NCBI RefSeq assembly: GCF_900156645.1
Contig: NZ_FTOC01000010.1
Location: 1-64,000 of the forward strand
Direction: 5' to 3'
DNA: 64,000 bases
Origin: Salimicrobium flavidum
GTDB taxonomy: Bacteria; Bacillota; Bacilli; Bacillales; Halobacillaceae
The position numbers and the translations under genes were made by a program. The notes beneath the pieces were generated by a model. The model saw nothing but the letters and a program-made list of their open reading frames with translations. It did no database searches and was not told the DNA's origin. Every line of letters begins with the position of its first letter. Positions within the stretch are counted from its first letter, which is position 1. Positions 36,338 through 44,708 of this stretch are shown here, in pieces.

Positions 36338-36368
36338 AAGAAATAAAGAATAGAAAGTGGGAAACCGT

Positions 36369-37907
36369 ATGGAAAAAGTAGAAGGAATGATTCTTGTTCT
36401 TGATTTCGGAAGTCAATACAACCAGCTGATCACGAGACGGATCAGGGAGTTCGGTGTGTATAGTGAACTACATTCCCACAAGATGACCGCTGAAGAAATA
36501 AAGGAATTGAACCCGAGCGGTATTGTACTCTCCGGAGGGCCGAATAGCGTGTATGGAGAGAATGGTTTCCGTATGGATACGGCTATTTTCGACCTTGATA
36601 TCCCGGTCCTCGGGATTTGTTACGGTATGCAGCTGATGACCCATCATTTCGGTGGTCAGGTGGAACGTACGCAGCAGCGTGAATACGGGAAAGCGGATGT
36701 TTCTGTGAAGAATGATTCCCTCCTGTTTCAAAAGACTCCTGTCGAGCAGACGGTGTGGATGAGCCACAGCGATAAAGTGATCGAAGCACCATCCGGTTTC
36801 CAGGTGGATGCGGTGAGCCCTGCTTGCCCGGTGGCTGCAATCAGTGATCGAAACCGTAAACTCTACGGCGTTCAGTTCCATCCGGAAGTGCGCCATACCG
36901 AATACGGGAATGACTTACTCAGAAGCTTCGTGTTCGATGTATGCGAGGCGACAGCCGATTGGACGATGGAACATTTCATCGATCTTGAGGTGGAAAAGAT
37001 ACGTGCGGAAGTCGGAGAGCGTAATGTACTGTGCGGATTGAGCGGAGGCGTCGATTCCTCTGTCGTAGCCGCTTTGCTTCACCGCGCCATCGGAGATCAG
37101 CTGACGTGCATCTTTGTCGATCACGGCCTTCTGCGAAAAGACGAGGGCGACGACGTCATGCGTTTTCTCGGGGATGGATTCAACATGAACATTATCCGTG
37201 TAGATGCGAAGGACCGTTTCCTGACAAAGCTTTCAGGTGTTGACGACCCGGAACTGAAAAGGAAAATCATCGGTAATGAGTTCATCGAAGTGTTCGATGA
37301 AGAAGCATCGAAGCTTGAGAATGTCGACTATCTGGCGCAGGGAACGTTATATACGGATGTGATCGAAAGCGGGACGGAGACGGCTCAGACCATCAAGTCC
37401 CACCATAACGTCGGTGGCCTTCCGGAAGATATGGAACTGAAGCTGATCGAACCGCTCAACACACTGTTCAAAGATGAGGTCCGTGAACTGGGCACCGAAC
37501 TCGGTGTACCGGAACATATCGTTTGGCGCCAGCCGTTCCCGGGACCCGGGTTGTCCATCCGGATCCTCGGGGCGCTTGACGAGGAGAAGCTCGAAATCGT
37601 CCGTGAATCTGATGCGATTCTTCGCGATGAAATCAAAGAAGCAGGGTTGGACCGGGATATTTGGCAATATTTCACCGTTCTTCCTAATATCAAATCCGTC
37701 GGTGTGATGGGGGATGAACGTACGTATGACCACACTATCGGCATCCGTGCCGTCACCTCTATCGATGGGATGACCTCGGATTGGGCACGGATTCCGTGGC
37801 ATGTTCTCGAGAAGGTTTCGACAAGACTCGTCAATGAAGTGAGCCATATCAACCGGGTCGTATACGACATTACAAGCAAGCCGCCATCCACCATCGAGTG
37901 GGAATAA
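36369..37907 (+). CDS. guaA: GMP synthase (glutamine-hydrolysing)
   Basis: GuaA converts XMP to GMP using glutamine and ATP. The 512-residue protein has the class I amidotransferase domain (nucleophile Cys in [10 protein letters not shown], His/Glu in [14 protein letters not shown]), the PP-loop LSGGVDSSV and the C-terminal dimerisation domain ending PPSTIEWE. Start ATG at 36369 gives [14 protein letters not shown], like other bacilli; the ribosome site AAAGTGGG is weak. It is controlled by its own guanine riboswitch and followed by another for pbuG. Confidence 0.96.
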   Translation: MEKVEGMILVLDFGSQYNQLITRRIREFGVYSELHSHKMTAEEIKELNPSGIVLSGGPNSVYGENGFRMDTAIFDLDIPVLGICYGMQLMTHHFGGQVERTQQREYGKADVSVKNDSLLFQKTPVEQTVWMSHSDKVIEAPSGFQVDAVSPACPVAAISDRNRKLYGVQFHPEVRHTEYGNDLLRSFVFDVCEATADWTMEHFIDLEVEKIRAEVGERNVLCGLSGGVDSSVVAALLHRAIGDQLTCIFVDHGLLRKDEGDDVMRFLGDGFNMNIIRVDAKDRFLTKLSGVDDPELKRKIIGNEFIEVFDEEASKLENVDYLAQGTLYTDVIESGTETAQTIKSHHNVGGLPEDMELKLIEPLNTLFKDEVRELGTELGVPEHIVWRQPFPGPGLSIRILGALDEEKLEIVRESDAILRDEIKEAGLDRDIWQYFTVLPNIKSVGVMGDERTYDHTIGIRAVTSIDGMTSDWARIPWHVLEKVSTRLVNEVSHINRVVYDITSKPPSTIEWE

Positions 37908-37931
37908 ACGGATAATTTAATAATGAAATAT

Positions 37932-38070
37932 AACGTATAATCTTGGGGATAAGGCCCATAAGTTTCTACCGGACGACCGTGAATTGTCCGACTACGTTCT
38001 GAAAACAGGGCATCTGCCTGTTTTCAGGGCTTATGTATGGAAACTCCCGGTTATACCGGGAGTTTTTTTT
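37932..38070 (+). ncRNA. Guanine riboswitch with terminator, pbuG leader
   Basis: P1 is AACGTA/TACGTT (37932-37937 with 37993-37998), P2 CTTGGGGATAAGGCCCA, and P3 CCGGAC...GTCCG. The guanine-specifying C is in GACTACG. The terminator AAACTCCCGG/CCGGGAGTTT with eight T ends at 38070, and a competing CTGAAAACAGG/CCTGTTTTCAG stem precedes it as part of the switch. Confidence 0.93.
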
Positions 38071-38122
38071 GATGGAAAGGGTTATCGACAACTACAGTAA
38101 CAGTAAGAAAAGGGGAAAAATG

Positions 38123-39457
38123 ATGAAGAAATACTTCCAGTTTGATAAATACAACACGAATTACCGCACAGAATTTCTAGCCGGGATGACCACTTTCCTG
38201 GCCATGGCGTATATCCTGTTCGTCAACCCTTCCACCCTCGCACTAGACGGGATCGAGCAGCTGCCTGAAGGGGTGACACGAATCGACAAAGGCGCTGTGT
38301 TCACAGCGACGGCGCTTTCTGCTGCAATCGGAACGTTGGTCATGGGTCTGTTGGCAAAATACCCGATTGCGCTCGCACCTGGGATGGGACTGAACGCCTT
38401 TTTCGCCTATACAGTCGTCCTTGGTTTTGGAATACCGTGGGAGACGGCGTTGGCCGGAGTACTCGCTTCCGGACTCATATTCATCGTACTTACCGTTACC
38501 GGTTTGCGCCAGACGATCATCAATGCGATTCCCGCAAATCTGAAGCTGGCGGTCGGAGCCGGAATCGGTCTGTACATTGCGTTCATCGGTTTTCAGAACG
38601 CCGGTATCGTTCAAAACAGTGATGCGACCCTGGTGCAGCTTGGAAGTATCATGGAACCGACGACGCTGCTGGCGATTTTCGGCATCCTTGTATCCGTCGT
38701 GTTTCTTTCACTCGGTTACCATGGCGGTATTTTCTACGGAATGATTTTGACCTCTGTCGTCGGTATGATCACCGGTCTGATCGCTGCTCCGACGGCCTTC
38801 GGGGATGTAGTAAGTCCGGCTCCGAGTCTTGCGCCTACGTTCGGGGAAGCCTTCCTACATCTCGATGACATCTTCACGATGCAGATGATCGGTGTGATTC
38901 TGACGTTCCTGTTCGTCGATTTCTTCGACACAGCCGGAACGTTGGTCGCTGTGGCTTCACAGGCTGGATTCATGAAGGATAATAAGTTGCCGCGTGCCGG
39001 AAGAGCTCTTTTCTCCGACTCTGCCGCAACTGTTGCAGGGGCAGTGATGGGAACAAGCACGACGACTTCCTATATCGAGTCGACAGCCGGTGTCGGGTCC
39101 GGGGGACGGACGGGTTTCACTTCCGTCGTTACGGCGCTGTTCTTTCTGCTCGCGCTGTTCTTTTCCCCATTACTCGGTATCATCACCGCTGAAGTGACGG
39201 CTCCCGCACTGATCATCGTCGGTGTACTGATGGCTTCATCACTGAAAGCTATCGAGTGGGATCAATTTGAGATCGCGGTCCCGGCGTTTCTCGTCATTAT
39301 AGCGATGCCGCTTACATACAGTATCGCTACAGGGATAGCGATGGGTTTCATTTTCTACCCGATTACGATGCTCCTGAAAGGAAGGATCAAAGAAATTCAC
39401 CCGATCATGTATGGGCTTTTCTCCATCTTCATCCTTTACTTCATCTTTTTGGCTTGA
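38123..39457 (+). CDS. pbuG: Hypoxanthine/guanine permease
   Basis: A 444-residue transporter of the AzgA/NCS2-like purine permease family that imports hypoxanthine and guanine with protons. It begins MKKYFQFDKYNTNYRTEFLAG, as in PbuG, and carries AKYPIALAPGMGLNAFFAY and GTSTTTSYIESTAGVGSGGRTG motifs of the family. There are two adjacent ATGs; 38123 is seven bases after AGGGG. Guanine riboswitch control means uptake is switched off when purines are plentiful. Confidence 0.94.
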   Translation: MKKYFQFDKYNTNYRTEFLAGMTTFLAMAYILFVNPSTLALDGIEQLPEGVTRIDKGAVFTATALSAAIGTLVMGLLAKYPIALAPGMGLNAFFAYTVVLGFGIPWETALAGVLASGLIFIVLTVTGLRQTIINAIPANLKLAVGAGIGLYIAFIGFQNAGIVQNSDATLVQLGSIMEPTTLLAIFGILVSVVFLSLGYHGGIFYGMILTSVVGMITGLIAAPTAFGDVVSPAPSLAPTFGEAFLHLDDIFTMQMIGVILTFLFVDFFDTAGTLVAVASQAGFMKDNKLPRAGRALFSDSAATVAGAVMGTSTTTSYIESTAGVGSGGRTGFTSVVTALFFLLALFFSPLLGIITAEVTAPALIIVGVLMASSLKAIEWDQFEIAVPAFLVIIAMPLTYSIATGIAMGFIFYPITMLLKGRIKEIHPIMYGLFSIFILYFIFLA

Positions 39458-39509
39458 TCCCTGATAGGCTGTATACTGAGGGAAAGACCAGAGGAAGGGA
39501 AGATGGGAT

Positions 39510-39710
39510 ATGGCAAAGAAGAAAAAGGAAAATGGTAAAAAACGTTTTGAAGTGGAAGAAGGGGAAACGATCGATCAGTGCCTCGCGCGCATAAGTGAGG
39601 AAGGGTATATGCCTATCCGTCGTAACGAAGAACCGGTTTTCCAGGAAAAAGACGGGGAAATGGAACCGACTGGAAGAAGAATCGTCTTTGAAGCGAAGAA
39701 ATCACAGTAA
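39510..39710 (+). CDS. yebG: NETI-motif protein (YebG-like)
   Basis: A 66-residue basic protein carrying EVEEGETIDQCLARISEEGY, the NETI-family core (here GETI), and the RRNEEPVF stretch. B. subtilis YebG sits at the same place, directly before purE. The function is unknown. Good ribosome site GAGGAAGGGA before ATG. The purE promoter's first PurR box overlaps the last base of its stop codon. Confidence 0.85.
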   Translation: MAKKKKENGKKRFEVEEGETIDQCLARISEEGYMPIRRNEEPVFQEKDGEMEPTGRRIVFEAKKSQ

Positions 39711-39754
39711 AAACCGAACATTAAAATGTTAAAATTTTAAATAATTCGTATTTT
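39710..39754. promoter_or_regulatory. PurR operator (two PurBoxes) of the pur operon
   Basis: AAAACCGAACATT (39710-39722) fits the PurBox consensus AWWWCCGAACWWT, and AAATAATTCGTATTTT (39739-39754) is a weaker box in the opposite orientation. This is the paired CGAA/TTCG geometry of B. subtilis PurR sites, and it lies just upstream of the -35 box. Confidence 0.8.
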
Positions 39755-39755
39755 G

Positions 39756-39785
39756 TTGACATTATATTGATAGAGTTGTTATGCT
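39756..39785 (+). promoter_or_regulatory. Promoter of the pur operon
   Basis: A perfect TTGACA (39756-39761), 18 bases, TATGCT (39780-39785). Transcription would start about 20 bases before the riboswitch. Confidence 0.8.
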
Positions 39786-39811
39786 TTGGATAGAAAAACG
39801 GATAATACGAA

Positions 39812-39950
39812 CCTCATATAGAACGATGATACGGATCGTTCGTCTCTACCCGGTCTCCGTAAATGACTGGACTATGAGGGGAGAAACACGGGTGACGTAT
39901 GTCCTGTGGACCCTCCTCTCTTGTAGGGAGAAGGGTCGCAGGATTTTTTT
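39812..39950 (+). ncRNA. Guanine riboswitch with terminator, purE leader
   Basis: P1 is CCTCATA/TATGAGG (39812-39818 with 39873-39879), P2 GAACGAT/ATCGTTC with a GATACGG loop, and P3 CCGGTC...GACTGG with a TCCGTAAAT loop. The C in GGACTATGAGG specifies guanine. The terminator pairs CCTGTGGACCCT with AGGGTCGCAGG before seven T. This is the third such switch within 4 kb. Confidence 0.93.
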
Positions 39951-39972
39951 ATGGTGAAACAATCAGGGCTAG

Positions 39973-40080
39973 TCTTAGGCGCCTATCCCCCCAGAAAGAT
40001 ATAAGCCGTGATTCAGAATGAGGAAAACCACCGCATTCAAAACCCCGACTTATACTTCGGGGGATGATCAGGCGCTAAGA
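39973..40080. repeat. Palindromic element between riboswitch and purE
   Basis: The outer arms TCTTAGGCGCC...TATCCCCC and GGGGGATGATCAGGCGCTAAGA are imperfect inverted repeats. They continue inward with AAGATATAAG/CTTATACTT. The inside has GAATG/CATTC arms. It resembles a palindromic non-autonomous insertion (IS200/IS605-type ends are my best guess) and is unrelated to the CTCTGTTAAAG family. It lies between the terminator and the purE ribosome site. Confidence 0.6.
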
Positions 40081-40107
40081 ACTTTTCTTGGATAGGAGGA
40101 CGAGGTA

Positions 40108-40602
40108 GTGGCAAAAGTCGGTGTGATCATGGGAAGCATTTCGGATTGGGCGATTATGGAAGAGGCGTGCAAAGTGCTTGAAGAGCTGGGTGTGGATTAT
40201 GAGAAAGAGATCATTTCCGCTCATCGCACACCGGAGGACATGTTCCGCTACGCAGAGGAAGCAAGAAGAAACGGGCTGAACGTAATCATAGCGGGAGCCG
40301 GGGGAGCGGCTCATCTCCCGGGGATGGTGGCATCGAAAACCACACTTCCGGTGATCGGCGTTCCCGTGGAGTCCAAAGCGCTGAACGGGATGGATTCGCT
40401 TCTATCCATAGCTCAAATGCCCGGAGGAGTACCGGTAGCTACCGTATCGATCGGAAAAGCCGGGGCGAAAAACGCAGGGATCCTGGCTGCAGAGATGATC
40501 GGTAGCTTTGATGACACAGTCGCCCGCTCCCTGGAGGACTACAAACAGGGACTGAAAGATAAAGTCGAAGAAATGAGGAGGGACCTCCATGAACGTGATT
40601 GA
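40108..40602 (+). CDS. purE: N5-carboxyaminoimidazole ribonucleotide mutase
   Basis: PurE converts N5-CAIR to CAIR in purine synthesis. The 164-residue protein contains GSISDWAIMEEA, SAHRTPEDMF and the GAGGAAHLPGMVASKT loop that binds the nucleotide. The start is GTG after GGAGG. It is the first gene of the pur operon and overlaps purK by 14 bases, giving translational coupling. Control is by PurR and a guanine riboswitch. Confidence 0.96.
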   Translation: MAKVGVIMGSISDWAIMEEACKVLEELGVDYEKEIISAHRTPEDMFRYAEEARRNGLNVIIAGAGGAAHLPGMVASKTTLPVIGVPVESKALNGMDSLLSIAQMPGGVPVATVSIGKAGAKNAGILAAEMIGSFDDTVARSLEDYKQGLKDKVEEMRRDLHERD

Positions 40603-41701
40603 ACCGGGACAGACGATCGGGATTCTCGGAGGCGGACAGCTCGGACGTATGATGGCGACAGCAGCGAAGCATATGGGGTACCGTGTAGCTGTGCTCGACC
40701 CGACTCCTGACTGTCCGGCTGCCCAAGTGGCGGATGTTCATATCGAAGCAGCCTATGATGACGGGGCGGCCGCTGAAGAACTCGGCACCTGGTCAGATGT
40801 CGTCACGTATGAATTCGAAAACGTGGATGAGGAAGTATCGCGATTTTTCGAGAAAAAAGGAAAGCTTCCCCAGGGCTCCTTATCTCTTTCCGTCTCGCAG
40901 AACCGGGAAAAAGAAAAGGGATTTGCTGAAAAGGCGAATATTAACGTGCCAGCCTACCGGATCGTTCAGACGTATGTTGAAGTGAAGCAAGCTGTCCGAG
41001 ATATCGGGTACCCGGCTGTCATGAAGACGATCAGCGGCGGGTACGACGGGAAAGGTCAATTCCTTCTCCGAGAGGACGCGGATCTGAAGGAAGTGGAAAA
41101 AGAGATAGGTGACCATAGATACATTGTCGAAAAGTGGCTGAATATTGATAAAGAAGTTTCCCAGGTGTTCACACGTGACCAGGAAGGAAACATATCGTTC
41201 TTCCCGGTGGCGGAGAATGTCCATAAGGATCAGGTGTTGTTCACGACTACCGTGCCGGCATCCATCAGTGGAGTGCAGCAGACGAGCATCCAAGAGCAGA
41301 CAAAAGCGCTCGCGCTTGAGCTTGGCGTTGTCGGAACGTTTGCTGTGGAATGGTTCGTAAGTGACGGAGAGATTTATTTCAATGAAATGGCCCCCCGCCC
41401 TCATAACTCCGGACACTACACGATCGAAGCGTGTAACGTCTCCCAGTTCGAACAGCATATCCGGGCGCTATGCGGGCTTCCGCTTCTACCGGTTCACACG
41501 TTCCCGGCAGCCAAAATGATCAACGTACTGGGGAGGCATCGTGAATCTCTTTTTCATTCTCTTCCGGAGGATAAGGTTCACGTGCACGATTACGGAAAGC
41601 ATGAATCACGTCCCCAGAGAAAAATGGGGCATGTTACGATAATAGGGTCGTCCCTGGATGACATAAAAACGGGCGAACCTGCCTGGATGAAGAGTTGGTA
41701 A
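40589..41701 (+). CDS. purK: N5-carboxyaminoimidazole ribonucleotide synthetase
   Basis: PurK uses ATP and bicarbonate to make N5-CAIR from AIR, feeding PurE. The 370-residue ATP-grasp protein starts with the TIGILGGGQLGRMMA nucleotide loop and shows KTISGGYDGKGQF and NEMAPRPHNSGHYTIEA with the metal-binding Glu and Asn. Length is typical. It is the second gene of the operon, with AGGAGG 12 bases before its ATG, inside purE. Confidence 0.95.
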   Translation: MNVIEPGQTIGILGGGQLGRMMATAAKHMGYRVAVLDPTPDCPAAQVADVHIEAAYDDGAAAEELGTWSDVVTYEFENVDEEVSRFFEKKGKLPQGSLSLSVSQNREKEKGFAEKANINVPAYRIVQTYVEVKQAVRDIGYPAVMKTISGGYDGKGQFLLREDADLKEVEKEIGDHRYIVEKWLNIDKEVSQVFTRDQEGNISFFPVAENVHKDQVLFTTTVPASISGVQQTSIQEQTKALALELGVVGTFAVEWFVSDGEIYFNEMAPRPHNSGHYTIEACNVSQFEQHIRALCGLPLLPVHTFPAAKMINVLGRHRESLFHSLPEDKVHVHDYGKHESRPQRKMGHVTIIGSSLDDIKTGEPAWMKSW

Positions 41702-41713
41702 GGAGGAGATGGA

Positions 41714-43009
41714 ATGATTGAACGCTATACGAGAGAAGAGATGGGAAAGATATGGGACGAAGAGAATCGCTATCAGGCCTGGCTTGAGGTCGAGATTTTA
41801 GCCTGTGAAGCATGGAGCGAACTCGGAATTATCCCGAAAGAAGATGTGGAGAAAATCAGGAAAAACGCAGGCTTTGATGTAGAAAGAATCGAGGAAATCG
41901 AAGCGGAAACAAGGCATGACGTCGTAGCGTTCACCCGCGCCGTTTCGGAGACGCTCGGCGAGGAACGGAAATGGGTGCACTACGGACTTACCTCGACAGA
42001 TGTCGTCGATACTGCTTTGTCGTATGTATTGAAACAGGCGAACGACATATTGCGCCGGGATATCGTGAATTTCATCGACATCCTCGGGGAGAAAGCGAAA
42101 GAACATAAACATACGGTCATGATGGGCCGGACACACGGAGTCCATGCCGAGCCGACGACATTCGGTCTGAAGATGGCACTTTACTATGAAGAGATGAAAC
42201 GTCACCTGGAAAGATTCGACCTCGCTGTGAAGCAGATGGAAGTCGGAAAACTATCCGGCGCTGTCGGAACGTATGCGAACATCGATCCGTATGTCGAAGA
42301 ATACGTCTGCGGGAAGCTGGGTCTAGAAGCCGCGCCTGTTTCCACACAGACATTGCAGCGGGATCGTCACGCTAACTATGTGTCCACGCTTGCGCTTATC
42401 GCCGCTTCCATCGAGAAAATTTCCATTGAAATCCGTAATCTTCAAAAAACGGAAACGCGGGAAGTGGAGGAGTATTTCGCCAAGGGTCAAAAAGGGTCCT
42501 CCGCGATGCCACATAAACGCAATCCGATCGGTTCCGAAAACATGACGGGCATGGCGCGTGTATTGCGTGGCGATATGGTCACGGCTCATGAGAACGTCGC
42601 CCTTTGGCATGAGAGGGACATCTCCCACTCCTCGGCGGAAAGGATCATTCTTCCGGACGTTACGATCGGACTCAATTACATGCTGAACCGTTTCGGTAAC
42701 ATCGTGAAGAATCTCACCGTATTCCCGGACCGGATGAAAGAGAATATGGAGAAGACCTACGGGTTGATTTTCTCCCAGCGTGTCCTGCTTACGTTGATCG
42801 ATGAAGGAATGGTACGCGAAGAAGCCTACGACCTCGTGCAGCCGAAAGCGATGGACGCATGGGAACGCGGTGTTCCTTTCAGGGAGCTGGTCGAAGCGGA
42901 TGAAAAGATCACTTCCGTCCTTTCGGCGGAGCAACTCGAGGCATGCTTCGATTATCGGCATCATCTGAAAAACGTCGACCGGATTTTTGAACGGATCGGT
43001 TTATCTTAA
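41714..43009 (+). CDS. purB: Adenylosuccinate lyase
   Basis: PurB performs two eliminations of fumarate: SAICAR to AICAR and adenylosuccinate to AMP. The 431-residue protein has the superfamily signature [17 protein letters not shown] with the flexible catalytic-serine loop, TSTDVVDTA near the N-terminus and the [14 protein letters not shown] block. AGGAGATGGA precedes ATG. A 12-base gap after purK. Confidence 0.96.
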   Translation: MIERYTREEMGKIWDEENRYQAWLEVEILACEAWSELGIIPKEDVEKIRKNAGFDVERIEEIEAETRHDVVAFTRAVSETLGEERKWVHYGLTSTDVVDTALSYVLKQANDILRRDIVNFIDILGEKAKEHKHTVMMGRTHGVHAEPTTFGLKMALYYEEMKRHLERFDLAVKQMEVGKLSGAVGTYANIDPYVEEYVCGKLGLEAAPVSTQTLQRDRHANYVSTLALIAASIEKISIEIRNLQKTETREVEEYFAKGQKGSSAMPHKRNPIGSENMTGMARVLRGDMVTAHENVALWHERDISHSSAERIILPDVTIGLNYMLNRFGNIVKNLTVFPDRMKENMEKTYGLIFSQRVLLTLIDEGMVREEAYDLVQPKAMDAWERGVPFRELVEADEKITSVLSAEQLEACFDYRHHLKNVDRIFERIGLS

Positions 43010-43075
43010 GCGTTAAGCGCCCGCATCAGGCGGGTGCCTCCCCTTTTAGGGGATTACTATACCGGAGGTGGAACG

Positions 43076-43792
43076 ATGCAAGAACTGATGTATGAAGGCA
43101 AAGCGAAACGGGTATTTTCCACGGACAATCAAGAAGAGCTGCTGCTTGCATATAAAGATGACGCAACGGCTTTCAACGGCAAGAAGAAAGAGTCTTTCCG
43201 TGGGAAAGGAGAACTGAACAACCGTATTTCCTCGGAAATTTTCCGAAAACTCGATGAAAGAGGGGTATCCTCCCATTTCCTGGAAAGGCTGAGCGACACG
43301 GAACAACTGGTGAGAAAAACCGCTATCATTCCGCTCGAAGTAGTAGTCCGTAACATCGCGACCGGAAGCCTGGTGCGACGCATAGGTATAGAAGAAAAGA
43401 CTGCGCTCACTCCGCCACTGCTCGAACTATATTATAAAAATGACGAACTCGACGATCCTCTGATCAATGATCGCCACGCTTTGCTGCTGGCTGACATCAC
43501 CCCGGGAGAATTGATGAAAATCAAGGAGAAGGCGCTCGAAGTGAACGACGTATTGCGTGAAATTTTTGAAGATTGCGACTTATCGCTGGTCGATTTCAAA
43601 CTGGAATTCGGAAGCACCGGAAACGGAGACATCATTCTCTCGGATGAAGTGTCACCGGATACCTGCCGGCTCTGGGACAGGGAAACCGGAGAGAAAATGG
43701 ATAAAGACGTCTTCCGTGAAGGGACGGGAGAACTCGTTCCTGTATACGAGAAAATTCTACAACGACTGGAGGATTCGACATGTGCAAAGTGA
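43076..43792 (+). CDS. purC: SAICAR synthetase
   Basis: PurC joins aspartate to CAIR with ATP to give SAICAR. The 238-residue protein carries LMYEGKAKRVF at the N-terminus, EVVVRNIATGSLVRR, and the DEVSPDTCRLWD active-site segment. The ATG at 43076 follows CCGGAGGTGG; upstream in-frame codons have no such site. A short hairpin-like GCGCCCGCATCAGGCGGGTGC lies in the 66-base gap after purB. It overlaps purS by 13 bases. Confidence 0.95.
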   Translation: MQELMYEGKAKRVFSTDNQEELLLAYKDDATAFNGKKKESFRGKGELNNRISSEIFRKLDERGVSSHFLERLSDTEQLVRKTAIIPLEVVVRNIATGSLVRRIGIEEKTALTPPLLELYYKNDELDDPLINDRHALLLADITPGELMKIKEKALEVNDVLREIFEDCDLSLVDFKLEFGSTGNGDIILSDEVSPDTCRLWDRETGEKMDKDVFREGTGELVPVYEKILQRLEDSTCAK

Positions 43793-44025
43793 ATATATAT
43801 ATCACATTGAAAGAAGCGGTCCTGGACCCGCAGGGGAAAGCGATCTCGCAATCGCTGAAGGACCTTGATTATGACGGCGTCAATGACGTCCGTGTCGGGA
43901 AGTATATGCAGGTGGAACTTGAGAACAGGGAGAATGCGGAACAGAAGATCGAGGAAATGTGCCGCCGTCTGCTTGCTAATCCGGTCATCGAAGATTATAC
44001 GTATACCATTGAGGAGGTCGTCTAG
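43780..44025 (+). CDS. purS: FGAM synthase subunit PurS
   Basis: An 81-residue small subunit that bridges PurQ and PurL in the bacillar FGAM synthase complex. It has [20 protein letters not shown] and the [12 protein letters not shown] stretch. Its start overlaps purC by 13 bases, and its TAG shares one base with the purQ GTG, so all three subunits are translationally coupled. Confidence 0.95.
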   Translation: MCKVNIYITLKEAVLDPQGKAISQSLKDLDYDGVNDVRVGKYMQVELENRENAEQKIEEMCRRLLANPVIEDYTYTIEEVV

Positions 44026-44708
44026 TGAAATTTGCGGTTATTGTGTTTCCAGGTTCGAACTGTGACGAAGATATGTATCACGCTGTTTCCGGTGTGCTGG
44101 GCGAAGAAGCGGAAATGGTCTGGTTCAAGGAGGCGGAGCTCGAAGCGTATGACGGTGTGCTGCTTCCTGGCGGATTTTCCTATGGAGATTACCTTCGCTC
44201 TGGCGCGATCGCTTCGGTATCGAAGGTCATCGATCAGGTGAAGACGTTCATCGCTTCCGGCAAGCCGGTTCTCGGCGTCTGCAACGGCTTCCAGGTCCTT
44301 CTGGAGATGGAAGAACTGCCGGGAGCCATGCTCAGAAACAGGGATCTGACTTTCATGTGCCACGAAGAAAGTCTGGATATCCGGAATAACAGAACGATGT
44401 TCACTTCGCAGTATGGAACGGGAGAAACGATTTCTCTGCCGATCGCCCATGGAGAAGGGAATTACTACTGTGACAAAGAGACATTGGAGACATTGAAGGC
44501 GAACGATCAGATCGTATTCACGTACAGAAATAACCCGAATGGGTCTACTGCGGATATTGCAGGGATTACGAATGAACAAGGGAACGTACTAGGGATGATG
44601 CCGCACCCGGAGAGAGCTGTAGAAGAGCTGCTCGGGAATGAAGATGGAGTGCGTCTATTCGAATCGATAGTGAAGAACTGGAGGGAGACACATGCCGTTG
44701 GTAACTGA
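44025..44708 (+). CDS. purQ: FGAM synthase glutaminase subunit PurQ
   Basis: PurQ releases ammonia from glutamine for FGAM synthesis. The 227-residue class I amidotransferase has the nucleophile Cys in [11 protein letters not shown] and His/Glu in [21 protein letters not shown] marks the PurQ family. The start is GTG, with the GGAGG site inside purS. It overlaps purL by 17 bases. Confidence 0.95.
   Translation: MKFAVIVFPGSNCDEDMYHAVSGVLGEEAEMVWFKEAELEAYDGVLLPGGFSYGDYLRSGAIASVSKVIDQVKTFIASGKPVLGVCNGFQVLLEMEELPGAMLRNRDLTFMCHEESLDIRNNRTMFTSQYGTGETISLPIAHGEGNYYCDKETLETLKANDQIVFTYRNNPNGSTADIAGITNEQGNVLGMMPHPERAVEELLGNEDGVRLFESIVKNWRETHAVGN

Noticed and set aside
39973-40080. Full IS200/IS605 element or TnpB guide RNA
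   Set aside because: No transposase or TnpB frame is present nearby; only a palindrome of about 108 bp is seen, so it is reported as a repeat only.
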